A stretch of DNA of 20,148 nucleotides from an uncultured Clostridia bacterium (GTDB lineage Bacteria > Bacillota > Clostridia > Oscillospirales > Acutalibacteraceae): contig CAMHNT010000005.1 of the NCBI GenBank assembly GCA_946186535.1, positions 1-20,148 on the forward strand. The letters are read 5' to 3'. Both the position numbers and the translations under genes were made by a program. Under the pieces are notes generated by a model. It was not told the DNA's origin and made no database searches. It worked only from the letters and a program-made list of their open reading frames with translations. This document shows, piece by piece, positions 1 to 7,535 of the stretch. Positions within the stretch are counted from its first letter, which is position 1. Every line of letters starts with the position of its first letter.

Positions 1-435
1 TTTCAGTGCAGCGAGCCCTGCCATCAGCAGACCTACGATAACGAAGAAACCGTAAAGAAGATGATAAAAGAGCAGGAAAATATGAAAGTTCCGAGTGAAC
101 TTATCCCATATTGTCCTGTCTGCGGCGAGCCGATGACTATGAATTTGCGAAGCGACGGTACCTTTGTTGAGGACGAAGGCTGGCATGATGCGGCAAGAAG
201 ATATACCGATTTTCTGAGAAAAAATAAAAATAGGAAAATTCTTTTCCTTGAACTCGGCGTAGGGGGAAATACACCGGGAATTATAAAATATCCTTTCTGG
301 CAGATGACAAGCGAAAATCCGAATGCGGTTTATTCTTGTATTAATTTCGGAGAAAGCGTTTGTCCGAAAGAAATAGCCGGTCGATCGATTTGTATTGACG
401 GTGATATTGGTGATGTTCTGATTGACTTGATTTAA
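1..435 (+). CDS. SIR2-like NAD-dependent protein deacylase, C-terminal part
   Basis: The reading frame is open from base 1 and ends in TAA at 433-435, so only the last 144 residues are present; the start lies outside the window. Two Cys pairs, CSEPC at residues 3-7 and CPVC about 32 residues further on, form a zinc-ribbon pattern as in sirtuins. They are followed by a Rossmann-like return segment (FLELGVGGNTPGIIKYPFW). Family knowledge: SIR2 enzymes remove acyl groups from protein lysines using NAD+. The segment after the zinc site differs from the usual GTSLxVxP motif, so this belongs to an atypical bacterial branch and its substrate is unknown. The catalytic His and NAD pocket lie upstream and cannot be checked. 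Family assignment is fairly sure, activity is not. Confidence 0.78.
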   Translation, partial: FQCSEPCHQQTYDNEETVKKMIKEQENMKVPSELIPYCPVCGEPMTMNLRSDGTFVEDEGWHDAARRYTDFLRKNKNRKILFLELGVGGNTPGIIKYPFWQMTSENPNAVYSCINFGESVCPKEIAGRSICIDGDIGDVLIDLI

Positions 436-505
436 AAAAATACCTCTCTGATATATTGTGTTATAGAAAAATTCAAATTCATTAAAGCGGTAAACAAGAT
501 AGTAC

Positions 506-541
506 GATTTAACAGAATTTTTATTAAAAAATTGTTAAATC
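506..541. other. AT-rich interrupted hairpin upstream of the dockerin-gene promoter
   Basis: GATTTAAC (506-513) pairs with GTTAAATC (534-541). After a two-base bulge, AATTTTT (516-522) pairs with AAAAATT (527-533) around a four-base loop. It lies between the SIR2-like gene and the -35 box at 544. It could be a weak terminator for the upstream gene or an operator for the downstream promoter. The low GC content makes a terminator role uncertain. Confidence 0.3.
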
Positions 542-543
542 TA

Positions 544-572
544 TTGATTTTTTACTATTGCAGATGTATAAT
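544..572 (+). promoter_or_regulatory. Sigma-A type promoter of the cohesin/dockerin gene
   Basis: TTGATT (544-549) and a perfect TATAAT (567-572) are separated by 17 bases. The expected transcript start near 579 gives a leader of about 40 bases before the ribosome binding site AGAGAGGTG at 605-613. Confidence 0.75.
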
Positions 573-620
573 ATGTTATTGAAAAGGGAATAAAAATAAT
601 TTTCAGAGAGGTGTTATATT

Positions 621-1538
621 TTGAAAAGATTTATATCGGTAATGGTCAGTGTTATGATGATACTGAGCATTTGTAACATTGTTACTGTTTTTGCGAAAGC
701 TGATGAAAGCACGAGTCACCATGAGGGAGATACTGTTGCGGTTACATACACGATCAATTCCGATGTGGAAATTGGCGGCGTAAATTTTGAAATTTATTAT
801 AATGACAATGTATTTTATCTTCAAAATTATATTGAAGAAGTTTCCGAAAGTAATGGAAATTACAGCATTGTAGTAAATGATGATAAGCTTGGAAAAATTA
901 TCGTTGACTTAATCAGAACAGATTACACCAGCGATCTCCTTGAACCTGATATACTGAGCATTAAGTTTAATTTTAAAGCTTTGAAAGACTTTGATTCCGG
1001 TATGATGGGATTTGATTCAAAAACTAATTTAGTGGTTGATTACAAGGCTTATGATATTCCTTATGACCAATATATCGATAGCCTTAATACAAAGATATAC
1101 TGTCAATATAGTTCAGATACTGATTCGGAGTCCGAAACCGATACAGCCAATGACAGTGACACAGAAACAGATACAGAGACAATTACTGACACAGCTGATG
1201 ACAGTGATACGGAAACGGATACGACTACAGACACGGAAACAGTTATACCGAATGACAGCGACACAGAAACCAATACGACTGATGACAGCGATACGGAAAC
1301 GGAAACTGATATCTCAACGGACAGCGATAAAGGAAATGATGATACGGTTCTCTATGATATTAACGGAGACGGGAAGTTTTCACTAAAAGACGCTTCACTG
1401 GTTCAGAAATACTATATGGGACTTGCCGATCTTACAGCCGAACAGCTTGAAGCGGCCGACGTCAATGGTGACGGTAAGGTTAACCTTTTGGATGCATATT
1501 TACTCCAGATCAAGCTTAACGAATTATTCAGAATCTGA
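621..1538 (+). CDS. Secreted cohesin-like / dockerin type I protein
   Basis: The protein has 305 residues and starts with TTG at 621, seven bases after AGAGAGGTG; no better start is in frame. Residues 1-27 are a signal peptide (Lys-Arg, hydrophobic core, AKA before Asp28). Residues about 33-160 resemble a cohesin-type beta-sandwich (GDTVAVTYTI, then GGVNFEIYYNDNVF). Residues about 165-240 are an acidic Ser/Asp/Thr/Glu linker. The C-terminus is a type I dockerin with two calcium loops, DINGDGKFSLKD and DVNGDGKVNLLD, each followed by a helix. Family knowledge: dockerins bind cohesins to build cellulosomes, amylosomes or other surface complexes. No catalytic domain is present, so a small adaptor or scaffold role is inferred. 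The dockerin call is very sure; the cohesin call is moderate and rests on pattern only. The gene appears to be monocistronic. Confidence 0.85.
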   Translation: MKRFISVMVSVMMILSICNIVTVFAKADESTSHHEGDTVAVTYTINSDVEIGGVNFEIYYNDNVFYLQNYIEEVSESNGNYSIVVNDDKLGKIIVDLIRTDYTSDLLEPDILSIKFNFKALKDFDSGMMGFDSKTNLVVDYKAYDIPYDQYIDSLNTKIYCQYSSDTDSESETDTANDSDTETDTETITDTADDSDTETDTTTDTETVIPNDSDTETNTTDDSDTETETDISTDSDKGNDDTVLYDINGDGKFSLKDASLVQKYYMGLADLTAEQLEAADVNGDGKVNLLDAYLLQIKLNELFRI

Positions 1539-1554
1539 TTTTTTAAAAAAGTAA

Positions 1555-1601
1555 GAACGCATTATATACTGTTTTTTCAGTGTATAATGCGTTCCTTTTT
1601 T
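1555..1601 (+). terminator. Rho-independent terminator after the dockerin gene
   Basis: A 16-bp stem with one G-T pair (1555-1570 with 1579-1594), an eight-base loop (1571-1578) and a T run ending at 1601. Confidence 0.9.
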
Positions 1602-1864
1602 CATTGACAACATAAATTATATATTTCACAACAAAAATTCAATATAGAAGAATGTTTATGATATATTAATAAATATGAAAATTGAAAAGAATATTGAAAC
1701 GAGTCGAACTTTGACATCGGAACAGTTTCTCTCTCCCTTTCTTACGGTATTTGAAAATGTATAAAATATACAATTTTTTAGCGTTATCGGCATAATTATT
1801 GAAAAATTCCGCTGACTGTGATATGATTCTATTATCAGACATTTTAAAATGGGTGGAGAATAGT
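1602..1864. other. AT-rich intergenic region before the two-component genes
   Basis: No gene is visible. TTGACA occurs at 1604-1609 and 1711-1716, but neither has a convincing -10 box 16-18 bases downstream. TTCAAT (1638-1643) with TATATT (1662-1667) at 18 bases is a weak promoter candidate. I could not find two clear LytTR-type direct repeats. The ribosome binding site GGTGGAG at 1852-1858 belongs to the next gene. Confidence 0.4.
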
Positions 1865-2575
1865 ATGAGAATTGCAGTCGTTGATGATGAGAAAATTTTT
1901 CGTGATATGCTGTGCGAATTTATTGATGAGTATTATAATGATCTTGATGTTGTCTGTACCGTATTTTCGGACGGAAAAGAAATTGTCAGGGCTTATTCTT
2001 CCGGAAAGACTTTTGACGCTGTTTTTCTCGATATAGAAATGCCGGGAATTGACGGCATGAAAGCTGCCGAAAGGATCCGTGATTTTTCGTCGGATGTTCC
2101 GATTGTTTTTCTGACATCGCACACAGAACGTGCAATGGATGGCTATGAGGTAAACGCGTTCCGTTTTTTGCCGAAAGAACTTTCCGAAGAAAAACTCAAA
2201 AAAACGTTGGACGATCTTTCAAAAAGTCTTTCTAAAACCAAAAAGATAGTTTTAAAATGCGGACTTCAGGAGCATATTGTTTCTCCTGAGAATATTCTTT
2301 TTGCAGAATCCGACAACAATACGGTTAATTTTGTAACCGCCGGCGATATTTATTCCGTTCGTATGAAGCTTTCAAATTCTCTCTCGATGCTTAATGATGC
2401 GCTTCCGCTTTTTGTCAGGGTTCATCGATGTTCAGTAGTGAATCTTATGCATGTTCGCAACTACACGGACAAAGAGGTTCGCATGGATAACGGAGAAACT
2501 CTTCCGATAAGCAAAAGCTGCTGTGAGGATTTTAAAAAACGTATTGTTGATTATATAAAACACAGTGCAAGATAG
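1865..2575 (+). CDS. LytTR-family response regulator (AgrA/LytR type)
   Basis: The protein has 236 residues. The ATG at 1865 is preferred over earlier in-frame starts because GGTGGAG (1852-1858) precedes it and the receiver domain starts here (MRIAVVDDE). Receiver: acidic pair Asp7/Asp8, phospho-acceptor Asp56 in FLDIEMPG, Thr84 and Lys104, all in the expected order. Residues about 135-232 match a LytTR DNA-binding domain (FAESDNN, VRVHRCSVVNL). Family knowledge: such regulators bind paired direct repeats upstream of exoprotein, bacteriocin or quorum-sensing genes. The kinase gene starts ten bases after the stop codon, with its ribosome binding site overlapping that stop, so the two are co-transcribed and probably translationally linked. 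Target genes cannot be told from the window. Confidence 0.92.
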   Translation: MRIAVVDDEKIFRDMLCEFIDEYYNDLDVVCTVFSDGKEIVRAYSSGKTFDAVFLDIEMPGIDGMKAAERIRDFSSDVPIVFLTSHTERAMDGYEVNAFRFLPKELSEEKLKKTLDDLSKSLSKTKKIVLKCGLQEHIVSPENILFAESDNNTVNFVTAGDIYSVRMKLSNSLSMLNDALPLFVRVHRCSVVNLMHVRNYTDKEVRMDNGETLPISKSCCEDFKKRIVDYIKHSAR

Positions 2576-2585
2576 GAGTCGGAGT

Positions 2586-3884
2586 ATGAAGTTAATTTTA
2601 CTGCTGGAGGCAATATTATCTGAATATATTTTAGGCTTTGCCGTTATTTTCGGAGCGTGTCAGACGCTGGATAAAATATTCAGATATCAGATAAAAAAAT
2701 ATGTTCTTTTCAGTTTAACAGTTCCTTTAATTCATGCTGTTACGATTATTCCGGGGTTAATTACAGGTGCAGGGATAAACAGTGAATTGATGATAATAGT
2801 CTATACTGCGATGATGTGGCTGATTCTTACCGACAGGAAGTTTAAGTCGCTTGCCGCCTGCATTGCATCTGTGTTTTTTTCCTTCACTGCGGCGTATGGA
2901 ATTACATATTCACTGAGTTCGGTTTTTACAAACGTTTTCTTCAATGAAGATTTGAACATCTATTTCGGCATTCTGATCGGTCTTGCGGCGCATCTGATAA
3001 CGATTGTTTTTATTGTGCTGTTTATAGGCTTCATAGGAAAAAATAAGGTTTCCGAACCGCTTTCTGTATGGAATATGTTTGTTATTGCTTTTGTTTCAGG
3101 TTTTTCTAATAGTATTATGATGAATTCGGTTATGAATGACGAAATTGCGTATACGGGGATTTATCTTGGTGTAATTGCAATTTCTTCCGCAGTTGTTATT
3201 TCCGTAAAAAATTCGGAAAAGAATTTTTACAGCCGTATCAGCAGAGTCAATGAAAATTATCTGAATGCTCAGAAGGAATATTATGACAGCCGTCAGTCTT
3301 CAGAGACGGAAATAAGAAGACTAAAACATGATATGAAAAATCATCTGATATGTATAAGAGAGTTAAGTCTGAAGAAAAAGTACAGAGAACTGGAGAACTA
3401 TATTTCGGCACTTTCGGAGGTTCTGGAAGAAACAGATAAATCTCTTCATACCGGAAACGATATTGCCGACGCAATAGTTAACGACAAACTTTCAAAGGCT
3501 GATTCGGAGAATATTACTCTCACCGTTTCCGGAACGATAGAAAATTTGGAAATTGCTCCGATAGATATGTGTACGGTTATTTCTAACCTTCTCGACAATG
3601 CGATTGAAGCGGAAGAAAAACTGCCAGAGGAAAAGCGCAGAATAGAACTCTCTTTTAAACAGAATCTTCATTTTATACTTATTACTGTTACGAATCCGAC
3701 GCTCCACATGGTGAAAACAGATGAAACTCTTAAGTCCGATAAAAAGAATCACGGCTTCGGGATTTCAAATATCAGAAAAGCCGTAGAAAAGTATGGCGGA
3801 GAAGTAAGCTTTTCATGTGAGCAGGAGGAAGTAGATTATATGTTTTGCGCAGAAATTATTTTTCCAAAAGTGAGCATTGCTTAA
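2586..3884 (+). CDS. Membrane sensor histidine kinase, GHKL (AgrC-like) type
   Basis: The protein has 432 residues. The ATG at 2586 is chosen over a GTG at 2565 because AGGAG (2574-2578) sits seven bases before it. Roughly the first 205 residues hold about six hydrophobic segments, the usual peptide-sensing layout of AgrC-like kinases. A helical linker follows, then the H-box RRLKHDMKNH with His248, an N-box NLLDNAIEAEE starting near Asn334, and a G-box HGFGISNIR. A compact HATPase domain with these boxes is typical of the class that pairs with LytTR regulators. No agrB/agrD-type peptide processing genes or signal-peptide gene are visible nearby, so the input is unknown. Family assignment is secure; ligand and output are not. 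Confidence 0.92.
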   Translation: MKLILLLEAILSEYILGFAVIFGACQTLDKIFRYQIKKYVLFSLTVPLIHAVTIIPGLITGAGINSELMIIVYTAMMWLILTDRKFKSLAACIASVFFSFTAAYGITYSLSSVFTNVFFNEDLNIYFGILIGLAAHLITIVFIVLFIGFIGKNKVSEPLSVWNMFVIAFVSGFSNSIMMNSVMNDEIAYTGIYLGVIAISSAVVISVKNSEKNFYSRISRVNENYLNAQKEYYDSRQSSETEIRRLKHDMKNHLICIRELSLKKKYRELENYISALSEVLEETDKSLHTGNDIADAIVNDKLSKADSENITLTVSGTIENLEIAPIDMCTVISNLLDNAIEAEEKLPEEKRRIELSFKQNLHFILITVTNPTLHMVKTDETLKSDKKNHGFGISNIRKAVEKYGGEVSFSCEQEEVDYMFCAEIIFPKVSIA

Positions 3885-3890
3885 TAATAG

Positions 3891-4293
3891 TTCAAAAACC
3901 ACTATCTACAACTTAAGCGTTGCACGTCTTTTTGCGTCGACTTGGAGCGGCGAGGTAGCTTAGTTTTATTCACAGGTTAGGGGCATTTGGCAGAAAATGG
4001 CTAAATTCTGCCTTCGGCGAGCAGGGACGCTGTCCCTGCACCCTGCAAGCCTTTTGAAAAAGGCTTGAGTGAAAACTTAAGGCAACACCGCACAAAGACC
4101 GCCTGACGGCTTTGCACCGAATTTGCTTGATCTTTTTCCGTCATAGTACACAAAACTTCCTTGAAATACGTCATTATTCCTGCGGTCGTTTTATGCACTC
4201 TGACGAAAAAATCTACTGCGCATCTTCGGCACAATCTCTGTGCGGTATTGCCTTAAATTATGCTTAAGTTGTGGATAGTGATTCAAAAACCAC
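3891..4293. repeat. Composite non-coding repeat with terminal inverted repeats and flanking 12-bp direct repeats
   Basis: TTCAAAAACCAC is repeated directly at 3891-3902 and 4282-4293. Overlapping these are terminal inverted repeats: CACTATCTACAACTTAAGC (3900-3918) matches the reverse complement of 4262-4280 at 18 of 19 positions. Inside are a perfect 8-bp hairpin (4021-4028 with 4032-4039), a perfect 10-bp hairpin (4046-4055 with 4058-4067), and a second inverted-repeat element at 4077-4256. No transposase is present. An open frame on the minus strand (4234-4001) merely runs through the repeat and is not called as a gene. The shape suggests a MITE-like or palindromic intergenic element mobilised in trans; this is inference. 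Confidence 0.65.
4077..4256. repeat. Nested 180-bp inverted-repeat element
   Basis: The 21-base end at 4077-4097 (begins TTAAGGCAA, then CCGCACA) is the inverted complement of 4236-4256 with only two mismatches. The element sits inside the larger repeat, near its right end, and looks like an independent short element inserted in, or merged with, the outer one. It has no visible coding capacity of its own. Confidence 0.6.
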
Positions 4294-4301
4294 AGCATTA
4301 A

Positions 4302-4350
4302 AAATACTGCCGCAGCGAGCGACTGGAATTTTCGTTTTGCGGCAGTATTT
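4302..4350 (-). terminator. Hairpin terminator for the MocR-type gene, possibly bidirectional
   Basis: A perfect 13-bp stem: 4302-4314 (AAATACTGCCGCA) pairs with 4338-4350, with a 23-base loop. Read on the minus strand, the stem ends in TTTT just after the gene's stop at 4363. The long loop and short T run make it weaker than a textbook terminator. Confidence 0.6.
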
Positions 4351-4362
4351 CATTTTGTTGTT

Positions 4363-5736
4363 TTATATTTTCCACGCATTCTTGAGATGCCTGACTGCGT
4401 CGGGAATTTTTTCCGTTTCTATTCCTGAAAAGCACAGATAAAAATATTTCAGTCCGTTTTTCTCACGGCATTTTCCGAGCTTGATTTCGTTGTCCTCAGC
4501 CTTTTTCTTAAGCTGTTCCATCGTCTGAGGTGTATCAAGCTTAATCCGAACGCAAAGCGCCGTTTCGATTACTTCGATTATTGCAATGTCTCCGAAAGCT
4601 TCTTTAAGACTTTCAAGCAATATTTTTGATTTTATAGCATAAACCTTCCGAAGCTTGCGAAGCTGACGTTCCAGTCTTCCGGATCTGATATATTCGGCAA
4701 GCGCAAGCTGTTCGATTTTTGACGAAGTCTGATTGTAGTTGTGACTTCTCTCAGAGTAAATTTCAGCAAGACGCTCGGGAAGAACCATATAGCTGATACG
4801 AACCGAGGGAAGAAGAAGCTTTGAAAAGCTTCCTATATATACAACTCTTTCGCTGCACAGCCCCTGAAGAGCAGGAACAGGCTTTGACGTGTATCTTAAC
4901 TCTCCGTTGAAGTCATCTTCAATGATTATTGCATCATTTTTCTTTGCCCAGCGGATAATTTCCATACGCTTGTTGATAGGAATCGGCGATGAGCCTCTGA
5001 TGCTTCCGGAGGAATTTACGAAAAGAATCCGGCTTTTGATGTCTGAATCTAAAATTATTCCGTTTTTGTCTGCTTTAAGCGGTGAGAATTTAAATCCGAA
5101 ATCCGAAAAAATCTGCTCTCCCTGAGGGAAAAATCCCTTTTCTATCGCAACGACTTTTCCGTATTCTCCGCAGATTCCGAGAAGAACGGAGAGAAGAGTC
5201 TGGGTTCCTGCACCAACCAGAATTTTGTCCTGATCCGCAGAAACTTCACGGACGTTCCTTGAATAGTCGCACAATGCCTCTCTGAGCGATATTTCTCCCT
5301 GTGCCAGACCGTACGATGAAATGATATACTGTTTGTCCAGAATGTCTTTTACGCATCGTTTCCAGAATTTTATATCGATATACTGTGCGTCGATACTTGA
5401 GCTTGAAAAATCATATTTATAAATTTTGTTATGTTCTTTTTTTGACGAAATTTCCGAGTTCGTTTTTTCCGAAGAATCATTGAAATAATGTTCGGCTTCA
5501 ACGAAAAATCCTCGTTTCGGAAGATTGTTTATGTATCCTTCGGCACAGAGCTGATCGTAGGCTTTTTCAACCGTAGTTCGGCTTACGTCTAAATCCTCGG
5601 AAAGACGTCTTATTGAAGGAAGTTTGTCTCCCCGACAAAGTTTTCCGTAATTTATGGCGGTTTTTATATTAATATATATTTGCTCATAAAGAAGAATGTC
5701 GGAGTTTTTATCGATATCCAAAAAATCATACAGCAT
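4363..5736 (-). CDS. MocR-family regulator: GntR-type winged helix plus aminotransferase-like domain
   Basis: The protein has 457 residues. The ATG at 5736 is preferred to one 22 codons upstream because AAAGGA precedes it and homologous N-termini begin near this point (LYEQIYINIKTAI). Residues about 13-80 form the winged helix (GDKLPSIRRLSEDLDVSRTTVEKAYDQL). The rest is a fold-type I aminotransferase domain with the PLP lysine at Lys306 in YIGSFSK. Family knowledge: MocR proteins such as GabR and PdxR sense amino compounds or PLP and control metabolism genes. Oddities: the usual EDDY is EDDF here (Phe276), and the SHQFP-type segment is replaced by NSSGSIRG. No vitamin B6 or GABA genes are nearby, so the target is unknown. 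It is divergent from murD and probably autoregulated. Confidence 0.88.
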   Translation of the reverse strand: MLYDFLDIDKNSDILLYEQIYINIKTAINYGKLCRGDKLPSIRRLSEDLDVSRTTVEKAYDQLCAEGYINNLPKRGFFVEAEHYFNDSSEKTNSEISSKKEHNKIYKYDFSSSSIDAQYIDIKFWKRCVKDILDKQYIISSYGLAQGEISLREALCDYSRNVREVSADQDKILVGAGTQTLLSVLLGICGEYGKVVAIEKGFFPQGEQIFSDFGFKFSPLKADKNGIILDSDIKSRILFVNSSGSIRGSSPIPINKRMEIIRWAKKNDAIIIEDDFNGELRYTSKPVPALQGLCSERVVYIGSFSKLLLPSVRISYMVLPERLAEIYSERSHNYNQTSSKIEQLALAEYIRSGRLERQLRKLRKVYAIKSKILLESLKEAFGDIAIIEVIETALCVRIKLDTPQTMEQLKKKAEDNEIKLGKCREKNGLKYFYLCFSGIETEKIPDAVRHLKNAWKI

Positions 5737-5773
5737 ATTATTCAGGTTCCTTTTAATTTTTTCTACAATAATA

Positions 5774-5802
5774 AGAATACTACATATAGATAAATTTATC
5801 AA
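5774..5802 (-). promoter_or_regulatory. Promoter of the MocR-type gene with an overlapping palindrome
   Basis: On the minus strand TTGATA (5802-5797) and TATTCT (5779-5774) are 17 bases apart. A perfect 12-bp palindrome, GATAAATTTATC (5789-5800), overlaps the -35 box and spacer, so it is a candidate operator. In AT-rich DNA such palindromes also arise by chance. Confidence 0.5.
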
Positions 5803-5879
5803 TAAATTTTTTTATTTCCAATAAATTACAAGCAATTTAAAAAATAATTACGCTTTTTTAATTAATTTGAAAAAACTGG

Positions 5880-5908
5880 TTGATATTTTGTAAATTTTGT
5901 CATATAAT
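5880..5908 (+). promoter_or_regulatory. Sigma-A type promoter of murD
   Basis: TTGATA (5880-5885), a 17-base spacer and TATAAT (5903-5908). The expected start near 5915 gives a leader of about 105 bases before murD. Confidence 0.72.
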
Positions 5909-6020
5909 TAATACTTAAGAGATATATTTAAATTTAGTTTTTTACGGATATTACGGATATAGAGAATATTACATGATATTTTAAATTTTTTTAAATTCTG
6001 CTACAGTGAGGTTTTTTAAA

Positions 6021-7412
6021 ATGGATACAAGAACAGAAAGTTTTTTAAGAGGGCTTAAAGGAAAGAGAATAGCCCTCTGCGGAATAGGAAGAAGCAATCT
6101 GCCTCTTATCGGTTTGTTCAAAAAATACGGCGCAGAGGTTACGGCTTGCGACAAGAGAAACGAAGAGCAGCTCGGAGAAATGGCTCGGGAAGCCGTTGAG
6201 GCAGGAGCTGTTCTGAGTCTGGGTGAGACGTATCTGAACGATCTTGACGTTAATATTGTTTTCCGTACTCCGGGAATGCGTTATTATATGGATGAACTTA
6301 ACGAAATGAGAAAAAGAGGAGTTGCGGTTACTTCCGAAATGGAGGTTTTCTTTGACCTATGTCCCTGCAAAATTATCGCTGTTACCGGAAGTGACGGAAA
6401 AACTACCACAACAACAGTTATTTCCGAATTTCTGAAAGCCGACGGAAAAACCGTTCATCTCGGAGGAAATATCGGAAAGCCGCTTCTGCCTGAGATCGAG
6501 ACGATTTCCGAGGATGATTATGCTGTTGTGGAGCTTTCAAGTTTCCAGCTTATTTCAATGAGAAGAAGTCCGGATGTTGCGGTTGTTACGAATCTTGCTC
6601 CAAATCACCTTGATATTCACAAGGATATGCAGGAGTATATCGATTCGAAGAGAAACATCATTCTTCATCAGACTGCCTTCTCACGGAGCGTTCTGAATCT
6701 TGACAATGAGATTTCGAACTCTTTCTCCGATGATGTCCGTGGAACACTTTTCAAATTCTCACGAAGAAATAAGGTTGAAAACGGCGCATATATGAATGAG
6801 AACGGCGAAATAATTTTCGCTGAGAACGGAAATGAAACCGTTATCATGAACAAGTCGGATATAAAGATTCCGGGTCTGCACAACGTCGAAAATTATCTTG
6901 CTGCTATTTCGGCTGTCTGGGGCGACGTTTCGGTTAAGAGTATCGTCAGGGTAGCAAAAGAATTCGGCGGCGTCGCTCACAGAAACGAGTTCATAAGAGA
7001 GCTTAACGGAGTTAAATATTACAACGACTCAATAGCTTCAAGTCCGACAAGAACCGCTCTCGGTACACTTTCACTTTATGATGAAAAAATCATAGTTATT
7101 CTTGGCGGCTATGACAAACACCTTGACTACACCGAGCTCGGAGAGCTTATCGTGAAGAAAGTAAAAACGGCAATTATTATGGGTGCGACCGGTCCTAAAA
7201 TAGAGAAAGCGATTCTTGAAGCCAAGGATTATTCCCAGGGCAATCCGGAAATAGTTAAGGTAGAGAATATGAAGCAGGCAGTCGAAAAAGCGTTTGAATG
7301 TGCGAAAGACGGAGATATCGTTTCTATGTCGCCTGCAAGTGCAAGCTTTGATTTGTACAGGAATTTCGAAGAACGGGGAGAGCATTTCAAGAGTCTTGTT
7401 AATGCGCTTTGA
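6021..7412 (+). CDS. murD: UDP-N-acetylmuramoyl-L-alanine--D-glutamate ligase
   Basis: The protein has 463 residues, close to the usual 440-460. The ATG at 6021 follows TGAGG (6007-6011); a GTG at 6006 is part of that ribosome binding site. It adds D-glutamate to UDP-MurNAc-L-Ala with ATP in the cytoplasm, a committed step of peptidoglycan synthesis. Visible features: N-terminal Rossmann domain (KGKRIALCGIGRSNLPL), ATP P-loop GSDGKTTTTT with Lys127, the central-domain segment VVTNLAPNHLDIH, and the C-terminal domain with NDSIASSPTRT and GGYDKHLDY. The sequence is co-linear with MurD throughout and has no frameshift. It stands apart from a dcw cluster, divergent from a MocR-type regulator, which is not its usual place. 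MurD rather than MurC/E/F is indicated by length and by the NDS and GGYDK motifs. Confidence 0.93.
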   Translation: MDTRTESFLRGLKGKRIALCGIGRSNLPLIGLFKKYGAEVTACDKRNEEQLGEMAREAVEAGAVLSLGETYLNDLDVNIVFRTPGMRYYMDELNEMRKRGVAVTSEMEVFFDLCPCKIIAVTGSDGKTTTTTVISEFLKADGKTVHLGGNIGKPLLPEIETISEDDYAVVELSSFQLISMRRSPDVAVVTNLAPNHLDIHKDMQEYIDSKRNIILHQTAFSRSVLNLDNEISNSFSDDVRGTLFKFSRRNKVENGAYMNENGEIIFAENGNETVIMNKSDIKIPGLHNVENYLAAISAVWGDVSVKSIVRVAKEFGGVAHRNEFIRELNGVKYYNDSIASSPTRTALGTLSLYDEKIIVILGGYDKHLDYTELGELIVKKVKTAIIMGATGPKIEKAILEAKDYSQGNPEIVKVENMKQAVEKAFECAKDGDIVSMSPASASFDLYRNFEERGEHFKSLVNAL

Positions 7413-7458
7413 GTTCAGAATTAAAAATACGATGCATACGAGTATACGAAGCAGCTTA

Positions 7459-7514
7459 GGCAGGTGAAAAAATACCTGCCGTTACAGGAAATTTCGACTT
7501 ATCAGAAATAAGTC
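7459..7514. other. Two short hairpins between murD and the M42 genes
   Basis: GGCAGGT (7459-7465) pairs with ACCTGCC (7474-7480), and GACTTAT (7496-7502) pairs with ATAAGTC (7508-7514). Neither is followed by a T run, so they are not clear terminators. The second lies just before the ribosome binding site GAGGAGAA of the next gene. They may be RNA processing or attenuation structures, or chance. Confidence 0.3.
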
Positions 7515-7535
7515 TGCAATCCGAGGAGAATTAAT

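Noticed and set aside
1711..1739. TTGACA as a promoter of the two-component genes
   Set aside because: No TATAAT-like hexamer lies 16-18 bases downstream.
4001..4234. Minus-strand open frame of 77 codons inside the repeat element
   Set aside because: It spans the arms and hairpins of the inverted repeats and has no convincing ribosome binding site; it is better explained as repeat sequence.
3885..4362. CRISPR array or tRNA in the intergenic repeat region
   Set aside because: The repeats are inverted and nested rather than regularly spaced direct copies, and no cloverleaf can be drawn.
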